From assembly GCF_900113375.1 (NCBI RefSeq), contig NZ_FOPC01000001.1:248001-312000 (forward strand): a DNA stretch of 64,000 bases, written 5' to 3'. The notes under the pieces were generated by a model. That model was not told where the DNA came from, made no database searches, and saw nothing but the letters and a program-made list of their open reading frames with translations. The position numbers and the translations under genes were made by a program. Shown piece by piece: positions 16,538 through 26,067 of this stretch; position 1 is the first letter of the stretch; the number at the start of each line of letters is the position of its first letter. This DNA comes from Algoriphagus hitonicola (GTDB lineage Bacteria > Bacteroidota > Bacteroidia > Cytophagales > Cyclobacteriaceae).

Positions 16538-18313
16538 CTATTTCTTTTGAGAAAAATAGCTCATCATAATAATTGATCCGGCTGTTCCGTCCATGGTAGG
16601 TTCATTGGTACTGTAATCGCCGACGGCATCATGGTAAACGACAAAGGGATTTTGTCGGCCCGGGTAGTCGTCAGGACGCTCTAGTGTAAGTCCAAGCAGA
16701 TTAGAATGGATGGTTCTGAAAATCGGACCATCCACTAAGCCACCAGGGATTTCCAAATCCAGCAAAACATAGGGTGCTGTATGAACATAAATTGGATAGT
16801 CTCCCCATTCGGGGATTCCGGTGAACATGCTTGTACCCCATGGATTTTTTCCAAATAACCAATCCCGCTGCGCAAGTAAATAGGGCTGAAACGACTGATC
16901 TCCGCTCATTTTTTCATATAGTATCAATTGCGTAGCCAAAGAAGTCATGAGGTTATTTGAACACCAAATGAAGGGAATACCTACTTCAAATGGACTGCTT
17001 TTCGAGTTGGCAAGGGTATATTCAATTCCTTCTTTATAATATCCTTCCAGTGTTTTTTTGAACTCCTGATCCACCACTTCATATAATGAGAAATGCCCCA
17101 AATTAATAAATGGATAAAGTTGATAATGAGCGGCCGAATCCCGGACTGTCCAGGAGTCGGCATTTGAACTAGCCACTGCATAGTCTTTTGCCTGCTCCAA
17201 ATAGCTAGAATCTCCCGTGGCTTTGAAAAGCTCCGCGGCACCCCACTCCATGTCGTCATTCCAGGTTTCTTCATTGTATCGATAAGGAGCTGAGTATGAA
17301 TTTCCTTGTTGGAACCCTTCATTTTCCCTTCCGAGGGCATAAAGGCTTTTGGCAGATTTTAGACATTTTTGAGCAAAAACATCATCAAATTCCTTCCAAA
17401 TTCTTGAACCTAAAGCCAATGCAGCGGCTGACCTTCCAGCCAAGTTTGCCATACCCGTAGCCTCACTTTGGTACTGCATCAAGCCCTGAGGTTTACCCGT
17501 GGCAAAATAAGCAGCTCGGTAGGAGTTTTCGCCCCAACCATAATCTGCATTATCCTTATTGGGAATTTTAAATCCCCGGTGATCTCGATCATCAGCGATT
17601 TGATGGATGAGTTGGTCGGGTTCTGTGTGTAATTTGAGCAACCAATCCAATCCCCATTTGGCTTCGTCTAGCACATCAGGGATTCCATTTTTTTCAATCT
17701 GTCCCAGTGCGTTTACTTGATCTTCAAATTGGTCGGGGAAAAGCTGATACGCCATTAGCATATGCCCGGTGGCATAACTCCCCGTGATCAGGTATTTCAA
17801 TTGATCTCCCGCGTCATGCCAGCCACCAGAAGCATCCACATAGGTGGAATCGGGCATGGCACCATAGAATGACCTACCGTCTTGCAGATGGCAAACCATA
17901 TCGAGGACGGGGTTATAACCACAGCGTTGTTGCCTCATAAATTCGAGTAGATATTCTTGCATTCCCTGATAAGCCTGATCGGAAATCTGGAATTTAGCGG
18001 AGGAACTTTTGGAGTCGGAATGCCAAAGAATAAAATCGCCCGTTTCCGTAATTGATGAAAAGTCCAGCAAATAATAATAAAAATTTCCCCAAACACCGGA
18101 TTCAATAGCTTTGGGTTTGATCCGAATTGTGGAACTTGAATCCGGCAAGTGAACCAAATGGACTTTGGAACTGATTTTTTTTTTGGAAAAGATGACCGCT
18201 TTTTTCGTGTCACTAGGTTGAAATCCAATTTGGTTTACCGAAAAAAACACTTCTTGGGAAAAGCCAGAGAATGCCATTAAGAGGGTTAAAATACAGCCGA
18301 TAAATTTCTTCAT
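16538..18313 (-). CDS. Glycoside hydrolase family 9 protein (endoglucanase-type) with N-terminal Ig-like domain
   Basis: A 591-residue secreted enzyme with a signal peptide ending at FSQ. Residues about 21-110 form the CelD-type N-terminal Ig-like domain (NQIGFQPSDTKKAVIF). The catalytic (alpha/alpha)6 barrel carries GGWHDAGDQLKY with Asp167 and Asp170 (base) and, near the C terminus, DYSTNEPTMDG with Glu571 as general acid. Family 9 contains endo-beta-1,4-glucanases, cellobiohydrolases and exo-glucosaminidases. The exact substrate cannot be told, but the N-terminal Ig domain fits theme-B beta-glucanases. It is a lone gene without a carbohydrate-binding module or a T9SS tail. Confidence 0.9.
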   Translation of the reverse strand: MKKFIGCILTLLMAFSGFSQEVFFSVNQIGFQPSDTKKAVIFSKKKISSKVHLVHLPDSSSTIRIKPKAIESGVWGNFYYYLLDFSSITETGDFILWHSDSKSSSAKFQISDQAYQGMQEYLLEFMRQQRCGYNPVLDMVCHLQDGRSFYGAMPDSTYVDASGGWHDAGDQLKYLITGSYATGHMLMAYQLFPDQFEDQVNALGQIEKNGIPDVLDEAKWGLDWLLKLHTEPDQLIHQIADDRDHRGFKIPNKDNADYGWGENSYRAAYFATGKPQGLMQYQSEATGMANLAGRSAAALALGSRIWKEFDDVFAQKCLKSAKSLYALGRENEGFQQGNSYSAPYRYNEETWNDDMEWGAAELFKATGDSSYLEQAKDYAVASSNADSWTVRDSAAHYQLYPFINLGHFSLYEVVDQEFKKTLEGYYKEGIEYTLANSKSSPFEVGIPFIWCSNNLMTSLATQLILYEKMSGDQSFQPYLLAQRDWLFGKNPWGTSMFTGIPEWGDYPIYVHTAPYVLLDLEIPGGLVDGPIFRTIHSNLLGLTLERPDDYPGRQNPFVVYHDAVGDYSTNEPTMDGTAGSIIMMSYFSQKK

Positions 18314-18394
18314 AGAGCAAAAGGTTAGCTTGGGTTGATGAAGATAAAAAAGTAGGATGATATTTCGGGTTTAATTTAGGTAAGCCAGGCAAAA

Positions 18395-19798
18395 TTAGCT
18401 TCGTTGAGAGGTTAGATTATCTCCATCCCGGAAATGTAATTTTTGAAAAACCAATGCGGAGAGCATGGTCAGTCCTCCGATAATCAAAAAGGTATAACGG
18501 AAAGCATTGTGAATCTCATTATGAATTAGGCTGACATCTCCTTCAAATAGCTTTAAAACCACCAACCCAAAGGCAATCCCAAATCCAATGGCCAATTGCT
18601 GATTAACCGAAAGCAGGGAATTGCCACTACTGGTATGGTAGGGTCTTAAATTGGCGATGGCAATCGAATTCATCGAAGTGAACTGGATCGAATTAAAAAA
18701 TCCCAAGACAGCGATAATAGGAATATGCCAGAAAATAGAGCTATCGATCCCGGGAATAGCTAGACAAGCAATCAAGAAACCGATAATCAGAGTATTGGTC
18801 ATTAGGGTATTTCGGTATCCAAATCGATTTAGAATCCGGATCACCACCGATTTACCAAACATGGCCGTCAACGCCATCGGCGCGACAATCCAGCCCGAAA
18901 TCACCGCAGACCTTCCATAAGCAACCTGAATCATCAATGGTAAAAGTAATGGTACTGAACTAATGCCAATTCGAGTTGCGAGATTCCCTATAATTCCCAC
19001 CCGAAAAGTCCGCACCCGGAACAGGTCCAAAGGAAATATCGGATCATCGATCTTTTTGGCATGCCGATAATAGAAGTAGAGTAGTAAAAAGCCTAAAAAC
19101 AAGCCAAATAATAAAGGAGTAGTTTGTACGGAATTTCCTAATAGTTCGAGCGAAATGGATAAAATAAAGGTGCCTGCGGCAAAAATCAAAAAGCCTTTGA
19201 GATCAAAGACAGAGGATACGGTCCTGAAATCAGGAAGGTAAATCATACTTAAAATAACACCCATTATGGCAATAGGAAGGTTAATTAGAAAAATCCAGTG
19301 CCAAGATAAATAATCTACCAAATAGCCGCCGACAAGTGGCCCGAGAATCGGACCGATAAGTGCGGGGACGATGGCATAATTCATCGCCTGTACCACCTCA
19401 TTTTTCGGAAAAGTCTTGATCAGTGTGAGTCTGCCGACCGGTGTCATCATACTTCCCCCGATTCCCTGAATGACTCTGGATACTACGAGCTGATTCAGAT
19501 TCTGCGAAATGGAGCAAAATAGGGAACCGATCGCAAATACAATCAAAGCAAAAATGAATACTTTTTTGGTGCCAAACCGATCGGCCATAAACCCACTGAT
19601 CGGCATCAGTAAGGCTACTGTCAATACATAACTGACAATGGCATTCTGCATATTGAGCGGAGACTCTTTCAGATCTGCAGCGATGGACGGAAGAGAGGTA
19701 TTCAGAATCGTCGAATCCAACATCAACATAAAAATGGCCGTTGCCAAAATCAAAGGAAGCACTTTTTTGACCTGAGGGCTGACGGAGGCTTGATTCAT
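18395..19798 (-). CDS. DHA2-family MFS multidrug exporter (EmrB/QacA/MdtD-like)
   Basis: A 467-residue inner-membrane protein with about 14 hydrophobic segments. The antiporter signature is GPILGPLVGGYL, the first-loop motif is GFMADRFGTKKVF, and the N terminus has LDSTILNTSLPSIAADL, as in MdtD/EmrB proteins. It would export small hydrophobic compounds in exchange for protons. No membrane-fusion protein or outer-membrane channel gene is adjacent, so it probably works alone. Confidence 0.88.
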   Translation of the reverse strand: MNQASVSPQVKKVLPLILATAIFMLMLDSTILNTSLPSIAADLKESPLNMQNAIVSYVLTVALLMPISGFMADRFGTKKVFIFALIVFAIGSLFCSISQNLNQLVVSRVIQGIGGSMMTPVGRLTLIKTFPKNEVVQAMNYAIVPALIGPILGPLVGGYLVDYLSWHWIFLINLPIAIMGVILSMIYLPDFRTVSSVFDLKGFLIFAAGTFILSISLELLGNSVQTTPLLFGLFLGFLLLYFYYRHAKKIDDPIFPLDLFRVRTFRVGIIGNLATRIGISSVPLLLPLMIQVAYGRSAVISGWIVAPMALTAMFGKSVVIRILNRFGYRNTLMTNTLIIGFLIACLAIPGIDSSIFWHIPIIAVLGFFNSIQFTSMNSIAIANLRPYHTSSGNSLLSVNQQLAIGFGIAFGLVVLKLFEGDVSLIHNEIHNAFRYTFLIIGGLTMLSALVFQKLHFRDGDNLTSQRS

Positions 19799-19885
19799 GA
19801 AGATGATTTTCTGTAAAAATTACGAATTCATAACATAGGCTCTTGGTAGAGGGTTCAGGTGAGAATAGATGAGTGAAAATTTGAC

Positions 19886-20245
19886 TCAAGCAGTTCTCAG
19901 AATCTTCTCCATCTTCTTACCCTTGGCCAATTCATCGACAAGTTTATCGAGGTACCGGACTTTTTGACTGAGCAGATTTTCAATTTCTTCTACCCGATAG
20001 CCACAAATCAGGCCTTTGATCAGGTGAGCATGGGGATTCAGATTGGCAAGGGCAAAAAACTCCTCAAAAGTTACCTTTTGCTCGATGAGTTCATGGATTT
20101 TCTTTTCATCAAATCCAGTCAACCATTCGATAACTTGGTTTAACTTAGCTTTTGTCCGCCCTTTCCTCTCCACTTTTGTGACGTAGTGAGGATAAACCGA
20201 TGAAAAAGTCATTGATGCTAGACGATCATCTGTAGAGGAGGCCAT
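19886..20245 (-). CDS. DUF2200 family protein
   Basis: A 119-residue cytosolic protein that matches the DUF2200 pattern throughout: [44 protein letters not shown] and a terminal [22 protein letters not shown]. The function of the family is unknown. It follows the TPR lipoprotein gene by 26 bases and may be part of the same transcript. Confidence 0.88.
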   Translation of the reverse strand: MASSTDDRLASMTFSSVYPHYVTKVERKGRTKAKLNQVIEWLTGFDEKKIHELIEQKVTFEEFFALANLNPHAHLIKGLICGYRVEEIENLLSQKVRYLDKLVDELAKGKKMEKILRTA

Positions 20246-20271
20246 GATTGTGAAGTTTTGTTTTTGGTAAA

Positions 20272-21216
20272 TTACTGTTTTTTCGATTCATCAAAATAAT
20301 AGATCAAATCACTTTCTGCTGCCAAATACCCAAAAGATGTGAAGGCTTTTTCATCTACCAGTTCCTTCATCATTTGGGTGGCCTTGAGGGTGTCTCCATG
20401 ATACAAATACCAATTGGCAATTCCGTATCGAACGGCATCATTGGAGGGACTGCCGGGGCCTTCCTCCATTAGAGAATCGACTGGAATCCATCCTTTATAT
20501 AGCTCACAAAGATCGGCATAGCTTTGATTTTCGATTACGGTGGAGTCAGCATGAATCGCGGCCAAAAGTGAATCGGCTTTTTCTGGATTTCCCAATCGCT
20601 GCTGAATCATATAAAGCCAATGGGTGCTTGATACGATATTGTCGTAATGCGAACCACTTTCTCGGCAATTGAGATAGGTATCGTAGGCTTTTTCATAATC
20701 ATGGATTAAATAATACGCCAATCCTAAGTGATAATAAATATTTCCGTGAAGCGAACTTACGGGAATATTCATCGCATTGGGCATCCCATCCGGTTCGATT
20801 TCATTTTCGGTCCCTTGGATCAACTCGGCAGCTTTTTCCAAGTCAGCGATGGCTTTATCATATTCTCGGAGCGAAATATATCGATGCCCCCGGTGACGAT
20901 AAAGCTTGGGTTCGTTGGGAAACTTTTCGATGCCTTTAGAATAAATATCAATTGCTTCATCATACTTTCCAATGTACGCTGACCTTCGTCCAAACCAAAT
21001 CAAACCTTCGAGATCTTCGGGATTTGCCTCATAGGTAGATTTTGCTTCCTCATAGTGAGTCAAAAGCTTTTCGGGAGGATTGGGTATTGGGAAAGTTTTT
21101 CCCAATGGTGTAGTAAAAGTATCTTCAGTCAAGGTCTCCTCCGTTTCAATATCTGCTGTTTTTTGGTTACAGGAATACAATAACAATAAAACTGCTAGCG
21201 TGGATAGTGCTTTCAT
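20272..21216 (-). CDS. TPR-repeat lipoprotein
   Basis: A 314-residue lipoprotein. The frame is open further upstream into the preceding gene, but the ATG at 21214-21216 gives a short signal with lipobox LYSC, so I start there. TPR helices are visible at about 70-190 ([59 protein letters not shown]). It probably serves as an envelope scaffold of unknown partner. The gap to the upstream 2-hydroxyacid dehydrogenase gene is 41 bases, so read-through from the catabolic operon is likely. Confidence 0.82.
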   Translation of the reverse strand: MKALSTLAVLLLLYSCNQKTADIETEETLTEDTFTTPLGKTFPIPNPPEKLLTHYEEAKSTYEANPEDLEGLIWFGRRSAYIGKYDEAIDIYSKGIEKFPNEPKLYRHRGHRYISLREYDKAIADLEKAAELIQGTENEIEPDGMPNAMNIPVSSLHGNIYYHLGLAYYLIHDYEKAYDTYLNCRESGSHYDNIVSSTHWLYMIQQRLGNPEKADSLLAAIHADSTVIENQSYADLCELYKGWIPVDSLMEEGPGSPSNDAVRYGIANWYLYHGDTLKATQMMKELVDEKAFTSFGYLAAESDLIYYFDESKKQ

Positions 21217-21257
21217 TATTAGATAAATTTGAGGTACAGAGGATTGAAAGTAGTCGT

Positions 21258-22220
21258 TTATTCGGTCAATTCTTTTCGATTGAATATGCAGTTTTCCATC
21301 GGTTCCCGACCACTCAAAATCGCAAGGGTATTTTCCACGGTCATCGTACACATTTGGGTGTAGGTGGTTTTGGTTAGGCTTCCGACATGGGCGGTGATTA
21401 GGGTTTTGGGATGTTTGATTAAAGGATCATCATCAGCCTCAGGAGGCTCTACAGCCAAAACATCTCCAGCAAACCCACCTAATTTTCCAGAATCCAGCGC
21501 GTTGAGCAAAGCCTTCTGATCAATGATTTTTCCTCTTGCCGTATTGATCAGCAAAGCGCCGGGTTTTAGTTGACCCAAAGCATTTTCATTGATTAGATTT
21601 TCGGTATCTTGAGTCAAAGGCAAATGTAAGCTGACCACATCTGAGTTTTCCAGCACCTCTTGCAGAGAAAGATTGGGGTAAGGAACGGCTTCTTTAAAAG
21701 CGCTCCAATAGCAAATCTTCATTCCAAAAGCCTCTGCTATCCGGGCGACTTTTTTTCCAATATTTCCCATCCCCAAAATCCCGAGGGTCTTGCCATGTAG
21801 TTCATCGCCCACATATTTTCCACGATCGTTCCAGCGTCCTTCCTTGACCATGGTAAAGGCGGTAAATAAATTTCGCTGTAGATTTAGCATCAGGCTGATG
21901 GTATGCTCTGCAATGGTATTGGCATTGCTATTTGGAGCATTGACTACTTTGATTCCACGCTTACTTGCCTCATTAACGTCGATATTGTCGAGTCCGACTC
22001 CAGCTCGGGCGATGATTTTTAAGCTCGGAATTTGGTCCATCAAGGGAGCTCGAACCTGCCCTTTTCCACGGGTGATTATTGCTGAAATATCATTGGATTT
22101 TAAAGCAGCTTGAAGGCTCGATTCGTCCAGTCCCATGATGACTTCTACCTCTTCGGTTGATTCCAGTATTTCCATCGCCTCCTCAGCTAAGGTTTCAAGA
22201 AGAAGGATTTTTGCACTCAT
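21258..22220 (-). CDS. D-isomer-specific 2-hydroxyacid dehydrogenase
   Basis: A 320-residue NAD-dependent dehydrogenase with the 3-phosphoglycerate/hydroxypyruvate-type fold. The Rossmann motif is GILGMGNIGKKVA. Catalytic residues are Arg in NTARGKII, Glu in AVEPPEADDDPL and His in TAHVGSLT. Family members reduce 2-keto acids or oxidise D-2-hydroxy acids. Its ATG overlaps the stop of the preceding VOC gene (22217-22220), which puts it last in the sugar-acid operon. A role on a keto-acid intermediate of that pathway is more likely than serine biosynthesis. Confidence 0.87.
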   Translation of the reverse strand: MSAKILLLETLAEEAMEILESTEEVEVIMGLDESSLQAALKSNDISAIITRGKGQVRAPLMDQIPSLKIIARAGVGLDNIDVNEASKRGIKVVNAPNSNANTIAEHTISLMLNLQRNLFTAFTMVKEGRWNDRGKYVGDELHGKTLGILGMGNIGKKVARIAEAFGMKICYWSAFKEAVPYPNLSLQEVLENSDVVSLHLPLTQDTENLINENALGQLKPGALLINTARGKIIDQKALLNALDSGKLGGFAGDVLAVEPPEADDDPLIKHPKTLITAHVGSLTKTTYTQMCTMTVENTLAILSGREPMENCIFNRKELTE

Positions 22221-22708
22221 TTGTTTTTGTGATAAAGGGTGGCATCCTTGGATTTATATCCTCGGAAGTCGTTGCGTCCAGAAACATAGATTCCCGGTTT
22301 GAAAAGCTCATCCTGAAAGATTTTTGGATCGATATCAGCATCAGGTGCAGAAGAGAGTTCGACGAGATTTCCTGAGGGATCACGGACAAACATCTGAATC
22401 GGTCCATCGGGAAGTTGGCGTACATGTCCCCAAGGTTTGACATCGATTACTCCCAGTTCTTTCATCCGCCAATAAATGGTGTTGATGTCATCCACTTGCA
22501 GGCAGAGATGCCCGCGGAAAGAAAAGACATCTTCCCACTCGGTCAAGTGAAGCTGCTGGTCTTCGTTGATTTTAAAAAAAGCCGTAGGATAGTCAAAGAG
22601 AAAAGCCGGGATTACCTCCAAGCCGAGTTCTTTTTCATAAAACTCGCAAGCTTCTTCCAAATTGCTGACGACCAGGGCCACATGATTGATGTTGATTGCT
22701 TTTGCCAT
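22217..22708 (-). CDS. VOC (glyoxalase/dioxygenase superfamily) protein
   Basis: A 163-residue protein. A longer reading starting at 22744 is possible, but the ATG at 22706-22708 (MAKAININHVALVV) matches the usual start of the fold and leaves a five-base gap after the upstream gene. The paired beta-alpha-beta-beta-beta modules give INHVALVVSNLEEACEFYEKELG, a central HLCLQVDD and the C-terminal FVRDPSGNLVELSS, with His and Glu as likely metal ligands. The superfamily includes glyoxalase I, epimerases and dioxygenases. In this operon an isomerase or lyase step on a sugar-acid derivative is plausible. Confidence 0.83.
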   Translation of the reverse strand: MAKAININHVALVVSNLEEACEFYEKELGLEVIPAFLFDYPTAFFKINEDQQLHLTEWEDVFSFRGHLCLQVDDINTIYWRMKELGVIDVKPWGHVRQLPDGPIQMFVRDPSGNLVELSSAPDADIDPKIFQDELFKPGIYVSGRNDFRGYKSKDATLYHKNK

Positions 22709-22713
22709 GATTT

Positions 22714-23877
22714 TTATTGTTTGAATTCGTTTACAAAATCCCAATTGGGTGTCAATCCCAACCCGGGCAGAGTAGGTTGAGGAAGCATTCCTTGCTCGTC
22801 CACAGCGATTTTTTCTTCGACGAGCTCATACATCATCGGATTGCCTCCAAGGGAAAATTCGATCACATTGGCTGACGGCGAGGCAAAGGCCACCGACACG
22901 CCTGCCATAAAGGAAAATGCCGATCCCCAACAATGCGGGGCAAGTTCGAGTTGATAGGTGTGCGCTAATTGGGCAACGCGCATCGCTTCGGTGATTCCTC
23001 CGATGATGGCACAGTCTGGCTGCACCACATCGAGAGCTTTCTCCGCGATCATATCCCGCACATCAAAGGCCGTATATTCACTTTCTCCCGCAGCGATGGG
23101 AATATAGGTGCTTGCCCTCACTTCGGCTGTACCGACCCGATTATCCGGGCTGATGGGTTCTTCAAACCAATACAGATTACAATCTTCCACTCCCCGACAA
23201 AACTGCTTGGCTTCCGGTACACTGAAGGTACCATGAGCATCGGTCATTAATTTGATATTATCGGGTAAAGCTTCCCTTGCCGCGCGTACCCGCTTGATGC
23301 TTTCTTTTACCGAATCATCCATGACTCCGACACGCATTTTCACCCCGGAAAAACCCTTATCGGTATAGCCTTTTAGCTGCTCGCCAATGGCGTCTGCACC
23401 AGCCCAGCCACCACTGGCATAGGCGGGCATTTTATCCCGGCAGCTTCCTCCCAAGAGATCAACCACCGGGACACCCAGCGCTTTCCCTTTGATATCCCAA
23501 AGGGCAGTATCGATTCCACTCAAAGCCGAAATAGTCAGGCCTCTTCTACCCAAAATAGGAAATTTCCTTCCCCTTGAGAGCGCATAATGGTCCCGGGTTC
23601 CGTTATACACGATTTCCCAAATCCGGTTGATTTGTCCCACATCTTGTCCGATGAGGGCGGGTTTTAATTCATTTTCTATACAACTCACGATGCTGGCACA
23701 TGATCCCGATGAACCTACTGCAGCTTTGGCTTCGCCAAAACCCTGCAAACCGCTATCTGTGGTCACCACTACCAGGGTCATATCAAAATTGGTCAAAAGC
23801 CCATAGTCGGATCGATGCTGCTTTTCTTTTGGGATAGGGCAGCGAAGCCAAAATGCTTCAATATTGGCTATTTTCAT
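22714..23877 (-). CDS. Mandelate racemase / muconate lactonizing enzyme family protein (sugar-acid dehydratase type)
   Basis: A 387-residue enolase-superfamily enzyme. Metal ligands are Asp in MTDAHGTFS, Glu in YWFEEPIS and Glu in AAGESEYT. The KxK position reads GVKMRVG, that is Lys-Met-Arg, and PHCWGS carries the His general base, so it belongs to the mandelate-racemase side of the superfamily, which is rich in acid-sugar dehydratases. It would remove water from an aldonic or uronic acid to give a 2-keto-3-deoxy acid. Its ATG overlaps the stop of the epimerase gene (23874-23877), and the VOC gene follows after five bases. The substrate is unknown. Confidence 0.9.
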   Translation of the reverse strand: MKIANIEAFWLRCPIPKEKQHRSDYGLLTNFDMTLVVVTTDSGLQGFGEAKAAVGSSGSCASIVSCIENELKPALIGQDVGQINRIWEIVYNGTRDHYALSRGRKFPILGRRGLTISALSGIDTALWDIKGKALGVPVVDLLGGSCRDKMPAYASGGWAGADAIGEQLKGYTDKGFSGVKMRVGVMDDSVKESIKRVRAAREALPDNIKLMTDAHGTFSVPEAKQFCRGVEDCNLYWFEEPISPDNRVGTAEVRASTYIPIAAGESEYTAFDVRDMIAEKALDVVQPDCAIIGGITEAMRVAQLAHTYQLELAPHCWGSAFSFMAGVSVAFASPSANVIEFSLGGNPMMYELVEEKIAVDEQGMLPQPTLPGLGLTPNWDFVNEFKQ

Positions 23878-24761
23878 TGGAGATAAGGTTTGAGTTGATC
23901 GATGGATCGCTGAGTCAGCATGGTGTAGAATTCCTCCGTCACGGCTGTACTGCCATGATCTTGCAAAAATTTCAGTTGCTCAGGACTCAAGCCTTCGGGT
24001 GCTTCATCGATGGAATTGGGGTAGGGGTTGGCTGGAGTGCGATCGATTGGTGGGCAAAATTCGACCGAAAGGACTTGATCGTATTCGATTTCCTTCAAGG
24101 TGCTCATAATCCGTTTCCAGTCCAGTTTGCCCATACCGGGTGCCATCCGATTGTTGTCGGCGACATGGAAGTTTACCAGACGGGAACCCACCTGCTTCAT
24201 CGTGTCAAATAGATCCACCTCCTCGATATTCATGTGGAAGGTATCTAAGCAAACACCGCAATTTGGACCTACAGCTTCTGCAAGTGCCAAGGCTTGTGCA
24301 CCTCGGTTGATGAAATAGGTTTCGAATCGGTTGATGGGTTCGATTCCTATTTTGAGGCCATTCGCCTCGGTGAATTTATAAATCTCCTTTACTCCCTCCA
24401 CGGCCCATTCCCACTCCTCTTCGGGGCGGGCATCAGGGATGATTTTGCCTACTGTTCCAGGAACCAGAGAAATAACCTTTCCACCCAAATCAGCTACCAA
24501 TTGGCCAAGATCAAGCACGTATTGAACAGATCTTTTGCGTTGGTCGGGATTTTTGGCCAGTAGATTTCGCTCTTCCAGCATCAGGGTGACAGATCCCCAG
24601 CATTGGATTTGATATTTTTCCAAAAGCTCTTTGACTTCGCTACTCTTGTAGCTTTCCGGAGCTCCTTGAATTTCAAGATGAGTATAACCGAGGCCAGAAA
24701 TCCGCTGAAGGGTGCTTTCCAGCGTTTCGGCTCGCATCCAGTTATGAATGGCTATTTGCAT
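23874..24761 (-). CDS. Sugar-phosphate isomerase/epimerase family TIM-barrel protein
   Basis: A 295-residue protein of the xylose-isomerase-like superfamily, nearest in pattern to D-tagatose/D-psicose 3-epimerases. The four metal ligands can be placed as Glu in GIEPINRFET, Asp in CLDTFHMNIEE, His in FHVADNNR and Glu in SVEFCPP. It is the first gene of the operon that continues with the mandelate-racemase-type enzyme (ATGA overlap), so it would epimerise or isomerise the sugar that feeds that pathway. Confidence 0.87.
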   Translation of the reverse strand: MQIAIHNWMRAETLESTLQRISGLGYTHLEIQGAPESYKSSEVKELLEKYQIQCWGSVTLMLEERNLLAKNPDQRKRSVQYVLDLGQLVADLGGKVISLVPGTVGKIIPDARPEEEWEWAVEGVKEIYKFTEANGLKIGIEPINRFETYFINRGAQALALAEAVGPNCGVCLDTFHMNIEEVDLFDTMKQVGSRLVNFHVADNNRMAPGMGKLDWKRIMSTLKEIEYDQVLSVEFCPPIDRTPANPYPNSIDEAPEGLSPEQLKFLQDHGSTAVTEEFYTMLTQRSIDQLKPYLQ

Positions 24762-25083
24762 AAAAAAACAGGTTTTTGTTTGATTCGCTTTAAGTTAATT
24801 GAAAATTTTGAAAAAGGTGGAGCGCGCGATTGAATTGAGGCTTTTTAGGCTCAACCTTCAAAATATTTTGATGATCGGTTGAAAAATTTTTGAATTGGCT
24901 GGAAATAAAAAAGCCTGATAAATCGTAATTTCTATTGAATAATAGTTCCGCTTCTTTACCTATAGATACCTTAAAAAATAACATTTAGCTAAGTCGAGGT
25001 GCAGGAAAATCAAATTTGGCTTATCGAAAAACGCTGTTCATTTATATTGTTGGGTTTATCGGGCTAAAGTTCAATTAGGTTCT
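24762..25083 (-). promoter_or_regulatory. Upstream region of the sugar-acid operon
   Basis: There is no gene in these 322 bases, which lie between two minus-strand genes and must hold the promoter of the epimerase-led operon. A TACCT direct repeat with a 10-base period (24957-24961 and 24967-24971, inside TTACCTATAGATACCTTA) resembles the TACCCT repeat at 204-220 of the window. It could be a regulator site, but two copies prove little. Confidence 0.35.
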
Positions 25084-25986
25084 TTATTCCCCTTTCACAT
25101 ACTTTCTCCAATTGTGCTGCTCTTTGAAGCCTAGGACTTCCCTGATTTTTCGATTGGAAAATAAAGCTTCGTGTTCTTCCATTTCCCATTTCAGCGGGAC
25201 TCCTGGGAAAAAACGCTTAGCTAATTCTTTGCTGGGAATGATTGCTCCGTTGTGGTCATTGCCGGCGTTGAAAATCTCAAAACCTAAGCCGTCTTTTTGG
25301 ATGCATAAATCCACAATTTGCCCCAAATCACGGGCATCGATATAGCAGAAAGCATTTCTGCGCCTGACCTCGGGATGCTTAAAATAGTGGGGGAAAAGCG
25401 TTTGATATTCGTGTGGCTCGATGACATTTCCGATTCGCAAAGCGTAGATATCCACTCCAGATCGACGCTGAAAAGCACGTGCGGTTTGTTCGTTCACTAC
25501 TTTGGAAAGTCCATAACTATCCATGGGGTCCACGTCATATTCCTCGTCTAGCGGAAGGTAATTTGGGTTGGTTTGTCCATCCGAAAAGCAAATACCATAG
25601 GTCGTCTCCGAAGAGGCGATGATGATTTTTTTGATACCGAGTTTTATGGCAGCTTCAATTACATTGTAGGTGCCGATCGCGTTGACGCGGAAAGTTTCAT
25701 TATCCGGATTGATTAGAATCCGTGCGACCGCTGCAAAATGGACCACTGCATCGAATTTGGGCACGCCCGTTCCCGGCTCCAATTCGTCAAATCCAGCATA
25801 GGAACTCATGGCATTGAACATTTGGCCGGAGTCGGTGATATCGGCTATCAAATTATCCACTCCGGGATGGTCAAGGGGCTTGAGATCCACATTCATGACT
25901 CGATGTCCTTGGTCGAGTAGGTAAGGGATGACGTGTTTCCCGGCTTTTCCAGATCCACCGGTGAAAAAGATGCGCTGTTTTTTCAT
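25084..25986 (-). CDS. NAD-dependent epimerase/dehydratase (extended SDR)
   Basis: A 300-residue extended short-chain dehydrogenase. The Rossmann motif is TGGSGKAGKHV, the acidic NAD-selecting residue is in NVDLK, and the active site has Ser-Ser-Glu with the SYGLSK Tyr-x-x-x-Lys pair. It is predicted to oxidise or epimerise a sugar or uronate. Its place just upstream of the sugar-acid operon suggests it could make the sugar acid (for instance as a uronate or aldose dehydrogenase), but the 322-base gap means separate transcription is possible. Confidence 0.85.
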   Translation of the reverse strand: MKKQRIFFTGGSGKAGKHVIPYLLDQGHRVMNVDLKPLDHPGVDNLIADITDSGQMFNAMSSYAGFDELEPGTGVPKFDAVVHFAAVARILINPDNETFRVNAIGTYNVIEAAIKLGIKKIIIASSETTYGICFSDGQTNPNYLPLDEEYDVDPMDSYGLSKVVNEQTARAFQRRSGVDIYALRIGNVIEPHEYQTLFPHYFKHPEVRRRNAFCYIDARDLGQIVDLCIQKDGLGFEIFNAGNDHNGAIIPSKELAKRFFPGVPLKWEMEEHEALFSNRKIREVLGFKEQHNWRKYVKGE

Positions 25987-26067
25987 AGTAATGTCTTTTC
26001 AGAAATAAAGTCTGATTTGGATAATTAGTTTGCCAAATGGCCTCAAACTAGAGGAAAAAATCTTCGA

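Noticed and set aside
19398..19889. A 163-codon minus-strand frame overlapping the DHA2 exporter start
   Set aside because: Cys/Ser/His-rich out-of-frame reading of the exporter gene.
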